Source: Ischnura elegans (Eukaryota; Arthropoda; Insecta; Odonata; Coenagrionidae). Taken from it: DNA of 64,000 nucleotides. Below the pieces are notes generated by a model that saw nothing but the letters and a program-made list of their open reading frames with translations, had not been told where the DNA came from and did no database searches. The translations under genes and the position numbers were made by a program. The stretch lies in assembly GCF_921293095.1 (NCBI RefSeq), contig NC_060246.1:108790941-108854940 (forward strand). Direction: 5' to 3'. This document shows positions 11,021 through 21,974 of the stretch, in pieces (position 1 is the stretch's first letter; the number at the start of each line of letters is the position of its first letter).

Positions 11021-12700
11021 ATCAACTTATCAGCATGGATATATGCACTGATAATAATTCATTGCCTCATTAAATGGAGCCAAATAAGTTTCATAAAGTG
11101 GCATCGTATCATTTCTTCCGACAAAATACTATCGGCGATATTATCTTCCGAATTTGCCTTTATGCAAGCACTGTATTGGGGAAGGCTGCAGAACTTCGTG
11201 AAAGGCATTATTGGGTCTCGCATTTCTGAATATAAAACCCTCAAAACATCCCCTCGATATTCGTGCATATTTCCTCTTTCATCAATATTCCTGGAGGTTG
11301 ATTGGATACTTACCAGACGTTGTGTCACCGATAGCCTATTAGTTTAGTTCATGAATATAGAACTAAATTTCCTAAAGGAATATGGCTCAGAATGGTGAAG
11401 CATTCAGAATTTAAGAATCTGTTCTTTCGGATGGATTATTTTTTAGATTAATTTAAGGTTAGATTACATAATTTTGAGTTTTATTTTAGAAGGATTCTTC
11501 ATTTTTCACTTCCAATCATCAATTGGGGGTCCCGATCCGGCGAAAATTATCTGTCTCTCATGCCTTTCTTTTGGTCCTCTTCATCCATTGTTCCAGTCTG
11601 CCAAAACCACTCCCTCGTTTTCTTTTCAGTATTCATAGTGCCCATGTGGGAAAGAGCTGGTTTTTTAGTGAATACATCTGAAAAAAATCAAAGGATACCA
11701 ATGTAAGCAATCAAATAGCAGTTTTTAAATGAAAATATTTTTGAAACATAGATTCTTGAAAAATATAGGAAGACACACACCCATTATGGCATAGCATATT
11801 TTTTGTTCCCATGAACTTTCTCTTCTTTATCCCCTCAAAACTGGACTTTCCAGTGAGGCAGAAGTGCTTTGCTGCTTCATATGTCAATACAAAATATAAA
11901 ATTTTTTTCACTGAGGATTGCTCTTAATCATCACAATGTCTTCAGTCACTCATTAAGATAAATATTTTCCAAATAATGAAAATTTGGTTGAAATTATCAG
12001 AAAAGATTCAAAACACAAATGATTTAGGCCACACCAAATTTTTATGGAGAGATACATCATCTGACAATTCTCTCTCAAGCTCCTATATCAACCAATTTTT
12101 TCAGTGGGAGTTTCTGGTAGACGAAAATGCTGTCTTCATGTACTACAGACTTTGACTTCATCTGTTGCTTCAATTCTGTGAGCATGCTTAATGACATTCT
12201 CAGTTTTTCATCCAATCTCCTCTATCTTCCTTTCATAACTTCTCCTCTGAGCTTGCACAATCTCTAAAATTAGAAATGTCATAACGCAAAGTTTTCAAAA
12301 GTATCTTTATGTCAGACCGTGCACAAACATATCATAAAAACATTACCATACTCCTCTACTTTATCTGGCTGCTTAGTGTCTCTTTCTTTCCCTCCAGGCA
12401 TTTGAGGATGTAGGTATGTACATATGTAGTTATTTTCCTGCAACGAAAAAGTTTCAATCACTTCTAACTAGTGTGTTCGATTATACATTTCAATTGGACA
12501 AATTATCAAATTGTGACCCAAAGCAAAGTGAGTACACACGTTTACAGTCCAACATCAAATGGGAGATATTATCTACTGTTTTAAGCATAAGAAGCATATC
12601 ATGGTAGAGTTGCACAGACATCAGGCTTCATAACTTGAAGACCCAATGAACTGGTTGACTTCGGTTCACTTATGTTATATTCATCAATAGTAATTCTACT
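11021..12700. other. Intergenic DNA without recognised features
   Basis: Moderately AT-rich sequence. Open frames here are short and overlap one another on opposite strands; none resembles a known family. No RNA gene or repeat was recognised. Confidence 0.4.
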
Positions 12701-12740
12701 TTAACCCATTTACGGCCAACGTTGCGAAAACGCAACATTT

Positions 12741-13465
12741 TTTATTTATTTTATTTTTTTTATTTTTTTATTTTAAAGAAATATAACCACATACAGCATA
12801 TGCCATTTTATAGTGGCCAGGTAACAATACATAAATTAGAGGACGAAGACGCAATATAACATGTAGAAAACAACAATTACATTTACAAAAACAAAAGGAC
12901 AACAAGAAACTGCAGTAACAGACTACTTCGGTGACAGATAGGATAGGGAAAGGCTTATGAAGGATTTCAATGGAAGTGCAAAGGGGTCGATGTGTGGAGG
13001 GAGTGAGTTCAACACAGAAGTAATGCGGTAGAAAAACGAACGTTTAGTGAGTGAAAGTCTAGGAATGGGCATGTGGATTAGGGGATGAGAACGGGTGGGG
13101 CGGGGTGGAACTTTAAAATTGATAAAAGAGAGCAATGCTGGGCAGTCGATGGTGGAATTGAGAATCTTATAAATAAGTTTTAAATCAGCTGTGAGCCTAT
13201 GGGTAGTGAGATTAGGGATGAAGAGGGAGGAGAGAATAGCATTAGTGGACATGTTGCGTAAATGCGGTATTCTATTTTTTACTATATTGGCAAAGAAATT
13301 GCTGACACAGTCCAGGGATGAGAGGTTGGTTTGTGAAGAGATAGACCAAATGGGACAAGAGTAGGTAAGAATTGGAAGAATGATAGATGAAAAAAAAGTT
13401 CTAAGTGCCTGGGGGTCTTTAATTTCAGTGAAACGGAACAGGAGTCCTAAGAGGGACATTGCTTT
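12741..13465 (-). mobile_element. 5'-truncated LINE (jockey/CR1-like) copy
   Basis: A 178-codon minus frame (12923-13459) shows the C-terminal region of a LINE ORF2: LRTFFSSIILPILTYSCPIW, then LIYKILNSTIDCPALLSFI, VPPRPTRSH and FFYRITSVLNSLPP, ending in a normal stop. Downstream is a 3' UTR and an A-rich tail of AAAATAAAAAAATAAAA type (T-rich on the plus strand at about 12741-12778). The frame is uninterrupted across the remaining length, suggesting a fairly young copy. The RT core and endonuclease are missing through 5' truncation. Confidence 0.75.
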
Positions 13466-13800
13466 AGACTTGATGGATTATTGAGAAATGCAAAAAAAAA
13501 TATTTCAATTGAATTTTATTCATGTAGAATTAGCTTTTTTCGATAAAAATAAGTTTAAACTAATTTTTAGTGAGATTATAATGACATTTTATAAGTATTT
13601 CGATACTTATAAAAATACTCAAAAAGTGTCAATTTTCGAGTCTCCTGTTAAGCAAGATAAATAAGTTTTCCTAAGAGTAACTATTCCCTTTATTAAGTTT
13701 TTTATTCGTCCATGTGGACGTAGAAATTTAAATTAATAGATATTAAAGATTATATTTCGTCAGGGAGTCAACATTAAGCGAAAATCAGATCCGGAAAATA

Positions 13801-15830
13801 ATGTTGCGTTTTCGCAACGTTGGCCGAATCCGGTATCTATAGGCAGCTATGCAACCCGCATTACCACATATTTCCGTCTCGTAGGAATATGCCGTTTTTA
13901 ATGTCAGATATAATCCTACGCCTTTTTATGCCTCGTATTTGACAGATATCGTCATATTTGACAATTGAAATTCTTATATATTATATTTCCAATGAGATGC
14001 TGCATTATTTTACCTAAATCCAATTTAAAATAGAGATGCATTACGGCTTGAAAGAAATGAGTCAAAGTGAATATTTTTACAGAAGATAACGTATTTTCCA
14101 GTTTTTAATTGACATTTTTATCACAACAGATTGAATTACAACAAATAATGACTTTATGAATTACATGAAAGCATTTCGGGTGCAATGGAACGCAAAACTT
14201 TGTACATTCAATCCGAATTAGTCCTTCCTTACTTCACGATTCAGCGATATCACCGACTTCCACAACAGGATATTGTGTGAATGAAGACGATAAGACGTAG
14301 ATTTGGTTCGGAAATGATTGAACCAAAATATATTTAGATTAATAAAAAATAATCTACACGTTTCAGACAATTCCTGTCTGGACAAAAATGACAGATTTGT
14401 AAATTATGACCTCAATTTGACGAATTGAGTTAAAAATTATTACAATTCGGAATATTTGCGCATAAATTTTGAAATAATGAGAAATTGGTACCTTAATTTG
14501 GTCACTAGAGTGCATAAATGTTCTTTTATAATAAGCTTTTTAGATTTTGCTTTTAACTTTGGTGCTTATGTTATTCAGACGGTTTTAGGGTTCAACTAGG
14601 CGATAGAAAATTACTTCCATCGAAATTTAGGCTTGGAAGCAAGTGTTATTCTGGAATTACTCAAGGTTATCCGTGATCCCTCGAATCATAGTATGTTTTT
14701 CGATAACTTCTATTCATCTTGAAGACTATTTATTGTTTTGAAAGAAAAAGGATTATTTGTCCCTGGAGCCATCGGTGAATATATAACGGAGGAGTGTCTA
14801 ATAGAATATAATAAAACCATCGACCTGAAACCGAGAGGAACATGAAAACAAACATTTGGTAAAGCCGAAGGTCTTAGTATTGTTCGATGGAATGATAACT
14901 AGATTGTCCCTGTAGACAGCACGCAAGTTTTTCCATTCCATTGGGCACAGGGAAAATTTTCCGCGGAAAAAATAAAATACTATTTCACATACTATTCTAT
15001 GTTAATAAAAGAAAATACTATTCGTGTTATTGGGGAGTACAGTAAATATATGGTAGATGTGGACCTACTTGATAATGCAAATGCAAATTACCGCACTAGA
15101 ATTCAGGGGAAAAAAGATCCTAGCTTATCAACTTACTGGACAGCGTTTGCACTAACGCCAGGAGATTGTACAGGTTATGCAACGGAAGTAAATTTCACTG
15201 GTAGACTTCAAATCGTATCTAGAAGGGACGCATCTAAAAAGTGAAGTGAATCAGTCAGTAGATGACGTACCCCTATACAATTCGCGTCCATAAACATAGA
15301 AATAGTTAGGCCATTTATTCATCGCGGATTCGTGAAGCATGAAAGGACGAATTTGGCCATAGAGTTAAAAAAAAATTCAGTAGTTGCCGAAACAGTGTAA
15401 AAGTCAAACCAGGTATGAATGTACGAAATTTTATGTTCCATTGCACCCAAAATGCTTAAGTATTTCATAATTAGCCATTAGTTATTGTAATTCAATCTGC
15501 AATGATAAAATTAAAGTCAATGATAAAATGTGAAATACATGCTCTTCTGAGTAAAATTTTCGCTTTGACTTATTTCTTTCAAACCGTTAAGCATGTCTAT
15601 TTTATAGTAGATTTAGGTCAAATAACAACTACATCTCATTGGAAACATAATATCTAAGGATTTTATTTATCCAATATGACGATATTTGTCATATACGTGA
15701 CATAAAAAGGTATAGGATTATATCCGACAGTTAAAACAGCATATTCCTATAAGACGGCAATGTATTGTAATGCGGGTTGCGTAACTGCATACAGGTACCG
15801 GATTCCGCCAACGTTGCGAAAACGCAACAT
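13801..15830. repeat. Inner inverted repeats of piggyBac-like element 1
   Basis: The arm at 13801-14095 begins ATGTTGCGTTTTCGCAACG and is matched in inverse by 15545-15830. Shared blocks include GGATTC(G)GCCAACGTTGCG, TAATGCGGGTTGC, AGGATTATATC and TTTCTTTCAA. Identity is roughly 75-80% by eye. Such long subterminal inverted repeats are unusual for piggyBac and may mark a second set of ends. Confidence 0.6.
14600..15243 (+). pseudogene. piggyBac transposase C-terminal half, decayed
   Basis: The frame around 14680-14790 reads SNHSMFFDNFYSS followed by KEKGLFVPGAIGEY, the region of the second catalytic aspartate in piggyBac transposases (the DNFY motif). The 14999-15244 portion reads GEYSKYMVDVDLLDNANANY followed by RTRIQGKK, matching the GVD-x-x-D block that supplies the third aspartate. 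In-frame stops follow FDNFYSS and KPRGT, and after the RTRIQGKK block the family's usual KKWYW-type segment is lost. The protein is therefore inactive. The upstream half was not recognised. Confidence 0.7.
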
Positions 15831-16202
15831 TTTTTTTTTTACCATAAGCAAATTTTTTTGACGGTCCATATTTTCAATTTATCTTATTTAGCATGTTATT
15901 AGGTAAAATGAAGAGAAAAAATTATATATTTTCAAGTATTTCTTTACTCGGTCGGTAATGGGTTAACTAAAAAACTAAACAACTCGTATGCATACCCGAT
16001 TGAGGTGAAAAGGCACAAACAGAAACACTTCTTGATTGCCTGACTTGATTTAGTCTTAGGGGTGGGAGGATCTTTCCAGGAGCATTATCCTCATCAGAGC
16101 TGCTACTTTCTATCATGGGGAAGTATCACATTGACAGGGATTATATTGATGAGCCTTAGGGATCAGCAGATTATTGGTATTAAAAAAATATGTACCTAGT
16201 TC

Positions 16203-16491
16203 CAGAGATGGGCAGTATCGAAAATACTTGTATTTGAAATACGTATTTTCGATACTTTTGTAGTTTGTAATTTGTATCGGAAATACATTTTCTGAGAGTA
16301 TTTTGAATTTTGTAACGAAAATGCATCTAAAGAGTAGTTTGTATTTTTAAAATACATTCAAAATCAAAATACATGTAATGTTTTTGTGCATAAGTAGAAA
16401 GAGCGTGCGACGAGATGGCAGGGATCCCGAATGAGTCGGTATTAGCCTGCCAAGTATGGGACTATAAATTGCCCCTTAATTTACTTCTGTA
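16203..16491 (+). mobile_element. hAT end fragment, sister of the outer hAT
   Basis: It begins CAGAGATGGGCAGTATCG and follows the right end of the outer hAT (read inversely from 10666) for about 230 bp. At the point where the outer hAT holds the 9.16-kb insert, this copy passes directly (CCGAATGAGTCGGTATT) into the sequence matching 1277 down to 1215. It stops where the hATC exon would start. It therefore records the uninterrupted arrangement, with about four extra bases at the joint. Confidence 0.75.
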
Positions 16492-16967
16492 GCACCCGCA
16501 GGCGCTTGTATACTTGCAAAACGTAGCCGCGTGTGGAATAGTTTGCGAAACGTAGTTGTGCATTGCAGGGGCGCAGCTAGGAATTAAGGCTGGGGGGGGT
16601 TTAGGTGCAACTAATACCGGGGTGTGTGGGGGTATGGAATACCACCAGGGTAAGCGGTAGGTGCGAGATTAATAAATTACGGAATTTTAATTTTTTTATG
16701 CAACATTACCATGTTTATGTGTACAAGCAGGATAAGGTGGCTTTTCCTCATCATCTAATGTCTGAGCTCTCCGTTTTTTTCTTAGACCTTTTTCTTATGA
16801 TTTAGATGCATCCAATCCATACAGCATTTCAGACTCTCTTTCCAGCTCCAGCGCTTTAAGATGGTTGTCTGAAAAATTCAGAAATTCATCAAAACAGTTA
16901 GATATTGAATTATCCAATATTTTCAGTGGAAAAATGAGAGTAATTTTAACAAAAATTTTATAAACTC
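16492..16967. other. Intergenic; G-rich GGGGCGCAGCTAGG word
   Basis: At 16566 a GGGGCGCAGCTAGGAATTAA word followed by a G run resembles the start of common arthropod MITEs, but no matching other end was found. Otherwise the segment is AT-rich without recognised genes. Confidence 0.35.
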
Positions 16968-18044
16968 TTAACCCTTAACCAGTGACATGCAACTTTTGTT
17001 TCACGACTACCAGTGATGTGGGGTCTGAGAGACCGCAATAAATCAAAAATTCATAAAATGTTGCAACGCCATTTTTATTGTTTTTTTTAATTTTTCTTTA
17101 AAAGCTTAACTATTCTAAAACTTATATTATCATTTTTACGTTCCCACTACGAACCCATTTGTCAGTAAAAATTGTTATTTGAAACAGGATCAACAAACTG
17201 ATGACAAAAACACTTGAGTTATAATTATTATATTTATGTATCAATATTTCATCAGATTTAAAAATAAGGCCTTAAATGTTAAAGTTGGAAGGCTAAGTAG
17301 TAAGTAGCTATGAAGTTTATCCCGCATATTCCTTTTCTTGAAGTAGTGCATAAATGAAACTAAGCCTTATATATTTTGGGGACATTTGATATTGCAGTCT
17401 TGTTCTCGAAGAATCTGCAAAGTGAAGAGCCCGTTGTGTGTCCTTGGATGACGCAAAATCTTAAGGCCTTTTTATTTTTTTGATCGTACCAACGTATTCA
17501 ATTGTAAAATTTGGTCATCAAAAATCTGAGGCTAATAATCAAGAGGCTTTATATCCGTACCTAGTGATGTAATGTAATCCTTCAAACCAGGTTTCTGAGT
17601 AATGATATACGAATACGAGAAAAGGGTATACGAATTTTCCTCTTTGGCTCATTTGTTTACCACATATAGCGATTTCTCCTGTAAACAATTGTTCTTGCCT
17701 GGGGAGATCGTAAGTACATCGCTTCCGTCATCATCTGTGCTCCCTCCTTCACTATCAGTTGTATTTGTCAGCATTTGTCGACAGATTTTTGCACTACTTC
17801 AGAAACAACGCACCCGAGGATTTTCTGGTTGCTTGAATGATAGAATGGCCAAAAACACGCTTCTATTGAATTAAGTTACTTTTGGCTATTCAAAGCATTT
17901 CTTCCTCCCGGCTTAAACATCCACCGCTAATCCCTTAATTGCCTCAACCCACGTCTTTCCCCCCCCTCTTTGGACCCTACCTCCCCTCTATTTCCCCTTC
18001 CCTCAGCTATCCTTTACCCTCTACCTAAAGTCTTTTACCTAACT

Positions 18045-18072
18045 CTGAGGAAGGTGGTAATGCCACCTAAAA
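18045..18072 (+). ncRNA. Hammerhead-like motif upstream of the PLE frame
   Basis: CTGAGGA is followed by the hairpin GGTGG-TAAT-GCCACC and then TAAA. This matches the hammerhead core order CUGANGA, stem II, GAAA, with the final box degenerate. Position and order fit the PLE pseudo-LTR ribozyme. It is probably weak or inactive. Confidence 0.5.
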
Positions 18073-18104
18073 TTTAGTGAGTGTGAGTTTATAATCTTTT
18101 TCGT

Positions 18105-18998
18105 GTGTGTTCTGATACTGCCCATAAACAGCAATATCTACACTACAATAGCTGTCATCCGCCACACACAAAATGCTCCCTCCCTTTTTCTCTTTCCATC
18201 CGTGGTCACAGAATATGTAATAATCCAGACTCCCTTAATAGATTCCTTTCAAATTTACACCATGCTCTCAGGAGAAGGGGTTACCCGGAACCCCTCCTCC
18301 GGAATAAGATCCGAAAAAAATCATATGTCCCGAAAAAACTAGGCGGGGACAATTCGTCGCAGTTCCTTTCTCTCTGTACGACCTTTTTTCCGGGCGTGGA
18401 CGTACTGCGTAGGACCCTAAAAGACCTTTTCCCCATCCTCTCAGACAACACGGCCACTTCCAGATTTTTCCCGCGATGCCCTTCACTCGTTTTTAAAAGA
18501 CCACCAAATCTGGCCAGCATCTTAAAAACAACCAAACCACTGCCCAAACAAAGTACCTATATTAAACCACAGCCCTCGCCCTGCAACCGTGCAAGATGCA
18601 AAACTTGTCACATCCTCATCACCGAACCCCTTCCCGATCAATTCCTTGCCTTCCCTCTCCCCTCTGTGTCGGAAATTTCTTGCACAACAAAAAACATTGT
18701 ATATATACTGTTGTGCCAAAAATGCCCCGCTTTTTATATCGGCTTATCCACCACTCCCCTTTGCATCCGAATGAACGGGCATCGCTCTTCATGCAATAGT
18801 GTTTCTTCTGTTTCTGCTTCCCTTCCAGTCGCCGTTCATGCTTCCTCCCACAAAGCTCTGTTTGACCAATGCTATAAAGTGGGAATATTAGCCTCCCTCC
18901 CCCCGTCTACCACCCCCCTAGAACTGAAGGATTTGGAACAGGCATGCATATGGGCTTTCCGTGCGTTTTCTGGTCCAGGAATCAACCGCGCCCACTAG
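18105..18998 (+). CDS. PLE protein C-terminus with GIY-YIG endonuclease
   Basis: The open frame has no ATG at its front and is a C-terminal part of a PLE polyprotein. Residues 30-65 (SLNRFLSNLHHALRRRGYP) match the region after the RT thumb. A cysteine cluster (C160...RCKTC) precedes the nuclease, as in endonuclease-bearing PLEs. The GIY-YIG domain runs from about residue 195: NIVYILLCQKC, then FYIG at 210-213, R222 and the MNGHR block, and ends with a LEQACIWAFRAF helix and GPGIN. The nuclease would nick target DNA for reverse transcription. The frame has no stops, but without RT the copy cannot move by itself. Confidence 0.8.
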   Translation: MCSDTAHKQQYLHYNSCHPPHTKCSLPFSLSIRGHRICNNPDSLNRFLSNLHHALRRRGYPEPLLRNKIRKKSYVPKKLGGDNSSQFLSLCTTFFPGVDVLRRTLKDLFPILSDNTATSRFFPRCPSLVFKRPPNLASILKTTKPLPKQSTYIKPQPSPCNRARCKTCHILITEPLPDQFLAFPLPSVSEISCTTKNIVYILLCQKCPAFYIGLSTTPLCIRMNGHRSSCNSVSSVSASLPVAVHASSHKALFDQCYKVGILASLPPSTTPLELKDLEQACIWAFRAFSGPGINRAH

Positions 18999-19100
18999 AA
19001 AGAACAACCAATCCCCGTCCACCGTTTTTCCTCCCTCCATATTTGCCCTCTGCCTTGCACCCTTCCTTATGCCCTTTCCTCACTTTCCCTCCTCTTCTCA

Positions 19101-19135
19101 CTTGAGAAAGATGGGCTGCGTCCCATCGAAAATTT
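19101..19135 (+). ncRNA. Hammerhead-like motif downstream of the PLE frame
   Basis: CTTGAGAAA is followed by a six-base-pair stem GATGGG/CCCATC with loop CTGCGT and then CGAAAATTTG. The GAAA box and stem II are well kept; the CUGANGA box is altered. It is the downstream partner of the motif at 18045. Confidence 0.5.
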
Positions 19136-19741
19136 GTAAAAACAACCTTTCCCCGTAAGTTCCTCACTTTTATTTTATTTTTCGTTTTTCTGTCAATTTC
19201 TAAGTTTTTTTTTGTGTGCCCACCCCAGGGCAAGAAGAAGTTCCTTTACATTATTTATATATATATAGTGTTTCCTAAGCTTTTTTTATTTCTTCTTGCG
19301 ATTAAAATCGATGATAAGATGTTCTATCCTCAAATGCTGAAAGATAAAAAATTCAGACCAACTGCCGAAGGATGCCTGTAAATAAATGTTGTGCTCCAGC
19401 CATCGGCGTGCGAAATTTAGGAGAACAATTGCTACCAATTTACAAAGTACATTATGTGTGTACTGCCTGCTATAGGTGCGAGAAATTAACCTCTTTTATT
19501 CTAATTATTGATAACATCTATAAAAATGTTGGCATTTAAAGAACAAAATGATTGATTTCCAATAAAAACTGGATTTCATTTGTTTTGCGTTCGCCGTCAG
19601 AAACTACTTGAATGGTCATTTATTCGAACGCAATGAATTTTAGATAATTAAAGAGCTTAAATATCCACTTTGTACAACTAAAGATGCTTCCTAACAAAAT
19701 ATTAATTATTATTATTATGCGTGATAAATCATTACTAATTG

Positions 19742-20950
19742 CTTCAGCAACTTTTTTGAATCATTTCCACCAGCATTACCTTTATTGATTTTTCTAAGTT
19801 AGTGACGTGCATTGTCACAGACCGCGAATGGAATTCAATTGCAAATTTACCGAAATTAATAACAGGAATGTTGAATTTTAAGAGTGGGATGTCCTTGTTT
19901 TACAAAAATATGAAGCTAACGAGAATTATAGATATTTTGAAAGATTAATTTTTGAAAATATCTATATTTTTAGAAACGCAGCAGTCTCTCACACCGCACG
20001 CCACCGGTTAAGGGTTAATGGAAATATTTTTCTCCTAGAATTGCATTACTTTTAGTGGTTACATATAGGTTGACAATTTTGCAGTACATTTATGCTGGCC
20101 AAAATCAGTGATTGGTCAAGATTAACACATTCAGCGCGGAGCACGTCATTTGACGTGCTATCGGTCGTGACGGGAGTCCTTTCTCCGCCTCCGTACGTAA
20201 CTAATATCCACTCCTGAGTTTTTCCATCGTGTGTGTGGCCTTCAGCAAGGTTCCCTCTTTCGAACTGTGCTAAGAGCTCTGCCCGACATTAATTTACAGT
20301 CTACCTGTGAAATCCAGCGAGTCTTTATAACAGCTGAGCAACTGATTACAGATTTTCCTCTAAATAGAAACTTCAAGCGACTCGTTGGTGAAGATGCAAA
20401 GCATTATACACATAGGTACTTATTCCTCGTGGCAGAGAGAAAAATTTCTGTTGAAAATCGAATGTGTGACCCACCTGTCAGCACCGATGCATGCTAACCA
20501 CTACACCACTGTGCCAGTTAGGGATAAAAGAGTAGATACCAATTTAAAATCTAAGTATATAGAAAAACTTGTGAATGATTTTCAAGTTATGAATGTATGG
20601 TGTTATTTCTCCTCATAATATAGAACATCCAAGAATGAAATTATTATTCTTATGCATAAATGCCTAGACGAATACTCTAAAACGATGGAACAATAAGAAC
20701 ATTTACGGAAGTGCTTACAGTTAAGCCTACATTTTCTCATTACGTTGGATGGTTGTTAGGCTGGCTGTAGGAAACCCATAAGAAAAGGCCAACCTGCTTG
20801 CTTATATGCACCTTCCTTATTTTTTCCTTTCACCTTATCTTAATGACTTGTAATGTACTGGCTGGGATGACTTTATTTAGGACATTTTGAAACTAGGAGA
20901 ACATTCCAACTTTTCCAAATTCTGAAAAATAAGAAATTGGGACAAGTTGA
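19742..20950 (+). repeat. 1.2-kb direct duplication, copy 1
   Basis: This block matches 27558-28766 at about 97-98% by eye. It contains the right end of piggyBac-like element 2, about 190 bp of flank (with another TTAACACATTCAGCGCGG word near 20123) and a truncated CCCAG-ended element with a tRNA-like region. Because it crosses element borders, it is a segmental duplication and not a transposon end repeat. Confidence 0.85.
20205..20866 (-). mobile_element. CCCAG-ended element A, truncated, with tRNA-like core
   Basis: The right end is the inverse of CCCAGCCAGTACA. It is homologous along its length with the complete element at 20959-21974 but lacks that element's left end. On the minus strand at about 20446-20520 is a tRNA-like stretch: GTGTAGTGGTTAGCAT as box A and ACATTCGATTTTC as a worn box B. 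No protein is encoded. A second copy lies at 28022-28680. Confidence 0.5.
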
Positions 20951-20958
20951 CCCACACA

Positions 20959-21974
20959 CCCAGATAGCACAAAGTAAGTGAGTTAACCGTTTCTTATGGT
21001 TTTCTTACGGAAAAAATTGATAAGCAGCTTATCGTAAGCTAAGGGATTTATATAAGGCAAGGGTAAGTCGTTAGGGGCGTTTAGGTAAGGAATGCCGTCA
21101 AATATCCTCAGGCAATGTAAGTCACTTCTGTTGGAGCGCCAAAGGCGGCTGAACAGCGTACTACACATGCTACGAGGCTCATCTTGACATGAATTTAAAG
21201 GCTATTGGGGAAATTTAGCGAGTTTTTATAAGGGCTGAACAACTGATAACAGATTTTCCCGTAAATAGAAAAAAATTAATAACTGCAAGCAACCGGCTAT
21301 TGAAGATATAAAGCATAGCACAAGTACTCTATCCATGCGGCGGAAAGAAAAAAAAATAACATCTGGGTGGATCCGAACGTGCGACCCTCGGAGCTGAAGT
21401 ATTACACGCTAACCACTGCACCACGGCAGTTGTTGAAAACAGGAGGCGTAGTTACTAATTAAATATCCAATTATGTAAAAAAACTTGTTTGGCATGTGCA
21501 TGAAAAAATGAATTTATTCAAGGTCCATACATTTTAACATTTGTGAATTTTAAATTATGGTTTGATAACCCGATGCCTACAATACGTATATTAGATGTTC
21601 CTTCCGGCATTTCTATATTATTCTACGTTGGTATTCTTGTGAAATTGTGTTTTTCTTACGACCTTCGTTAAGCAATCAGTTCATAAATGTGAATGATTTT
21701 CAAATTATGGCGGTATGATGTTATTTCTCCTCATAATATAGATGCGCCAATAATAAAAACATTGTTTTAATGCATAAAGGCCTTAATTAACACTCTGTAA
21801 CGATGGGATAATAACAGCATCTACGGAAGTGCCTAAAGTTTGGCATCCATTTTGCCATTACTCTGGATGTTTGTCGCCCTGGCCGTAAGAAACCCATAAC
21901 AAGCTTACTTGAGAAGCGACTTCCTTATTTATTCCTTCCACCTTATCTCAATGACTTATAATGTGCTAGCTGGG
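20959..21974 (-). mobile_element. CCCAG-ended element B with embedded tRNA-like sequence
   Basis: Ends are CCCAGATAGCAC and the inverse of CCCAGCTAGCAC, 11 of 12 identical. Length is 1016 bp. The minus strand at 21365-21432 reads GTGGTGCAGTGGTTAGCGTG (box A region) and, further on, CGTTCGGATCC (box B region), with tRNA-like spacing. Elements A and B share both the tRNA-like part and the DNA on either side of it, so the tRNA-derived piece travels as part of the family. It may be an old SINE captured by a TIR element. No clear target duplication. Confidence 0.55.

Larger units (their letters stand above)
12705..15962 (+). mobile_element. piggyBac-like element 1, with a LINE inside
   Basis: The element is bounded by TTAA at 12701-12704 and 15963-15966, the obligatory piggyBac target. 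Its outer ends are CCCATTTACGGCC and the inverse of CCCATTACCGACC. Inside, a long inverted repeat (13801-14095 against about 15545-15830) begins with the hairpin word GTTGCGAAAACGCAAC. The same hairpin also occurs near the left end at 12720. Between the inner repeats is a decayed piggyBac transposase on the plus strand. A minus-strand LINE copy (12741-13465) interrupts the left side. Total span is 3258 bp. Confidence 0.75.
17890..19230 (+). mobile_element. Penelope-like element (PLE), 5'-deleted
   Basis: The element comprises pyrimidine-rich DNA, a hammerhead-like motif (18045-18072), a 297-codon open frame with a GIY-YIG nuclease domain (18105-18998), more pyrimidine-rich DNA and a second hammerhead-like motif (19101-19135). 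PLEs are known to carry hammerhead motifs in their pseudo-LTR repeats, so finding one on each side of the frame fits. The RT domain is missing, so this copy is an internal or 5' deletion product. It lies inside piggyBac-like element 2. Confidence 0.75.
16972..20014 (-). mobile_element. piggyBac-like element 2, with a Penelope insertion
   Basis: TTAA copies at 16968-16971 and 20015-20018 enclose terminal repeats CCCTTAACCAGTGACATG and the inverse of CCCTTAACCGGTGGCGTG. Both ends then carry a GTCTGAGAGACCGC/GGTCTCTCACACC block. On the minus strand at about 17690-17790 an ATG-led acidic stretch (TDSEGGSTDDDGSD) looks like the N-terminal region of piggyBac transposases. The catalytic region was not found. 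A Penelope-like element occupies about 17890-19230. The right end is also present at 27831 through a segmental duplication. Confidence 0.65.

Noticed and set aside
20446-20520. Functional tRNA gene (also 21365-21432 and 28263-28337)
   Set aside because: Box A and B are recognisable but the acceptor and anticodon stems do not pair; it is a tRNA-derived repeat.
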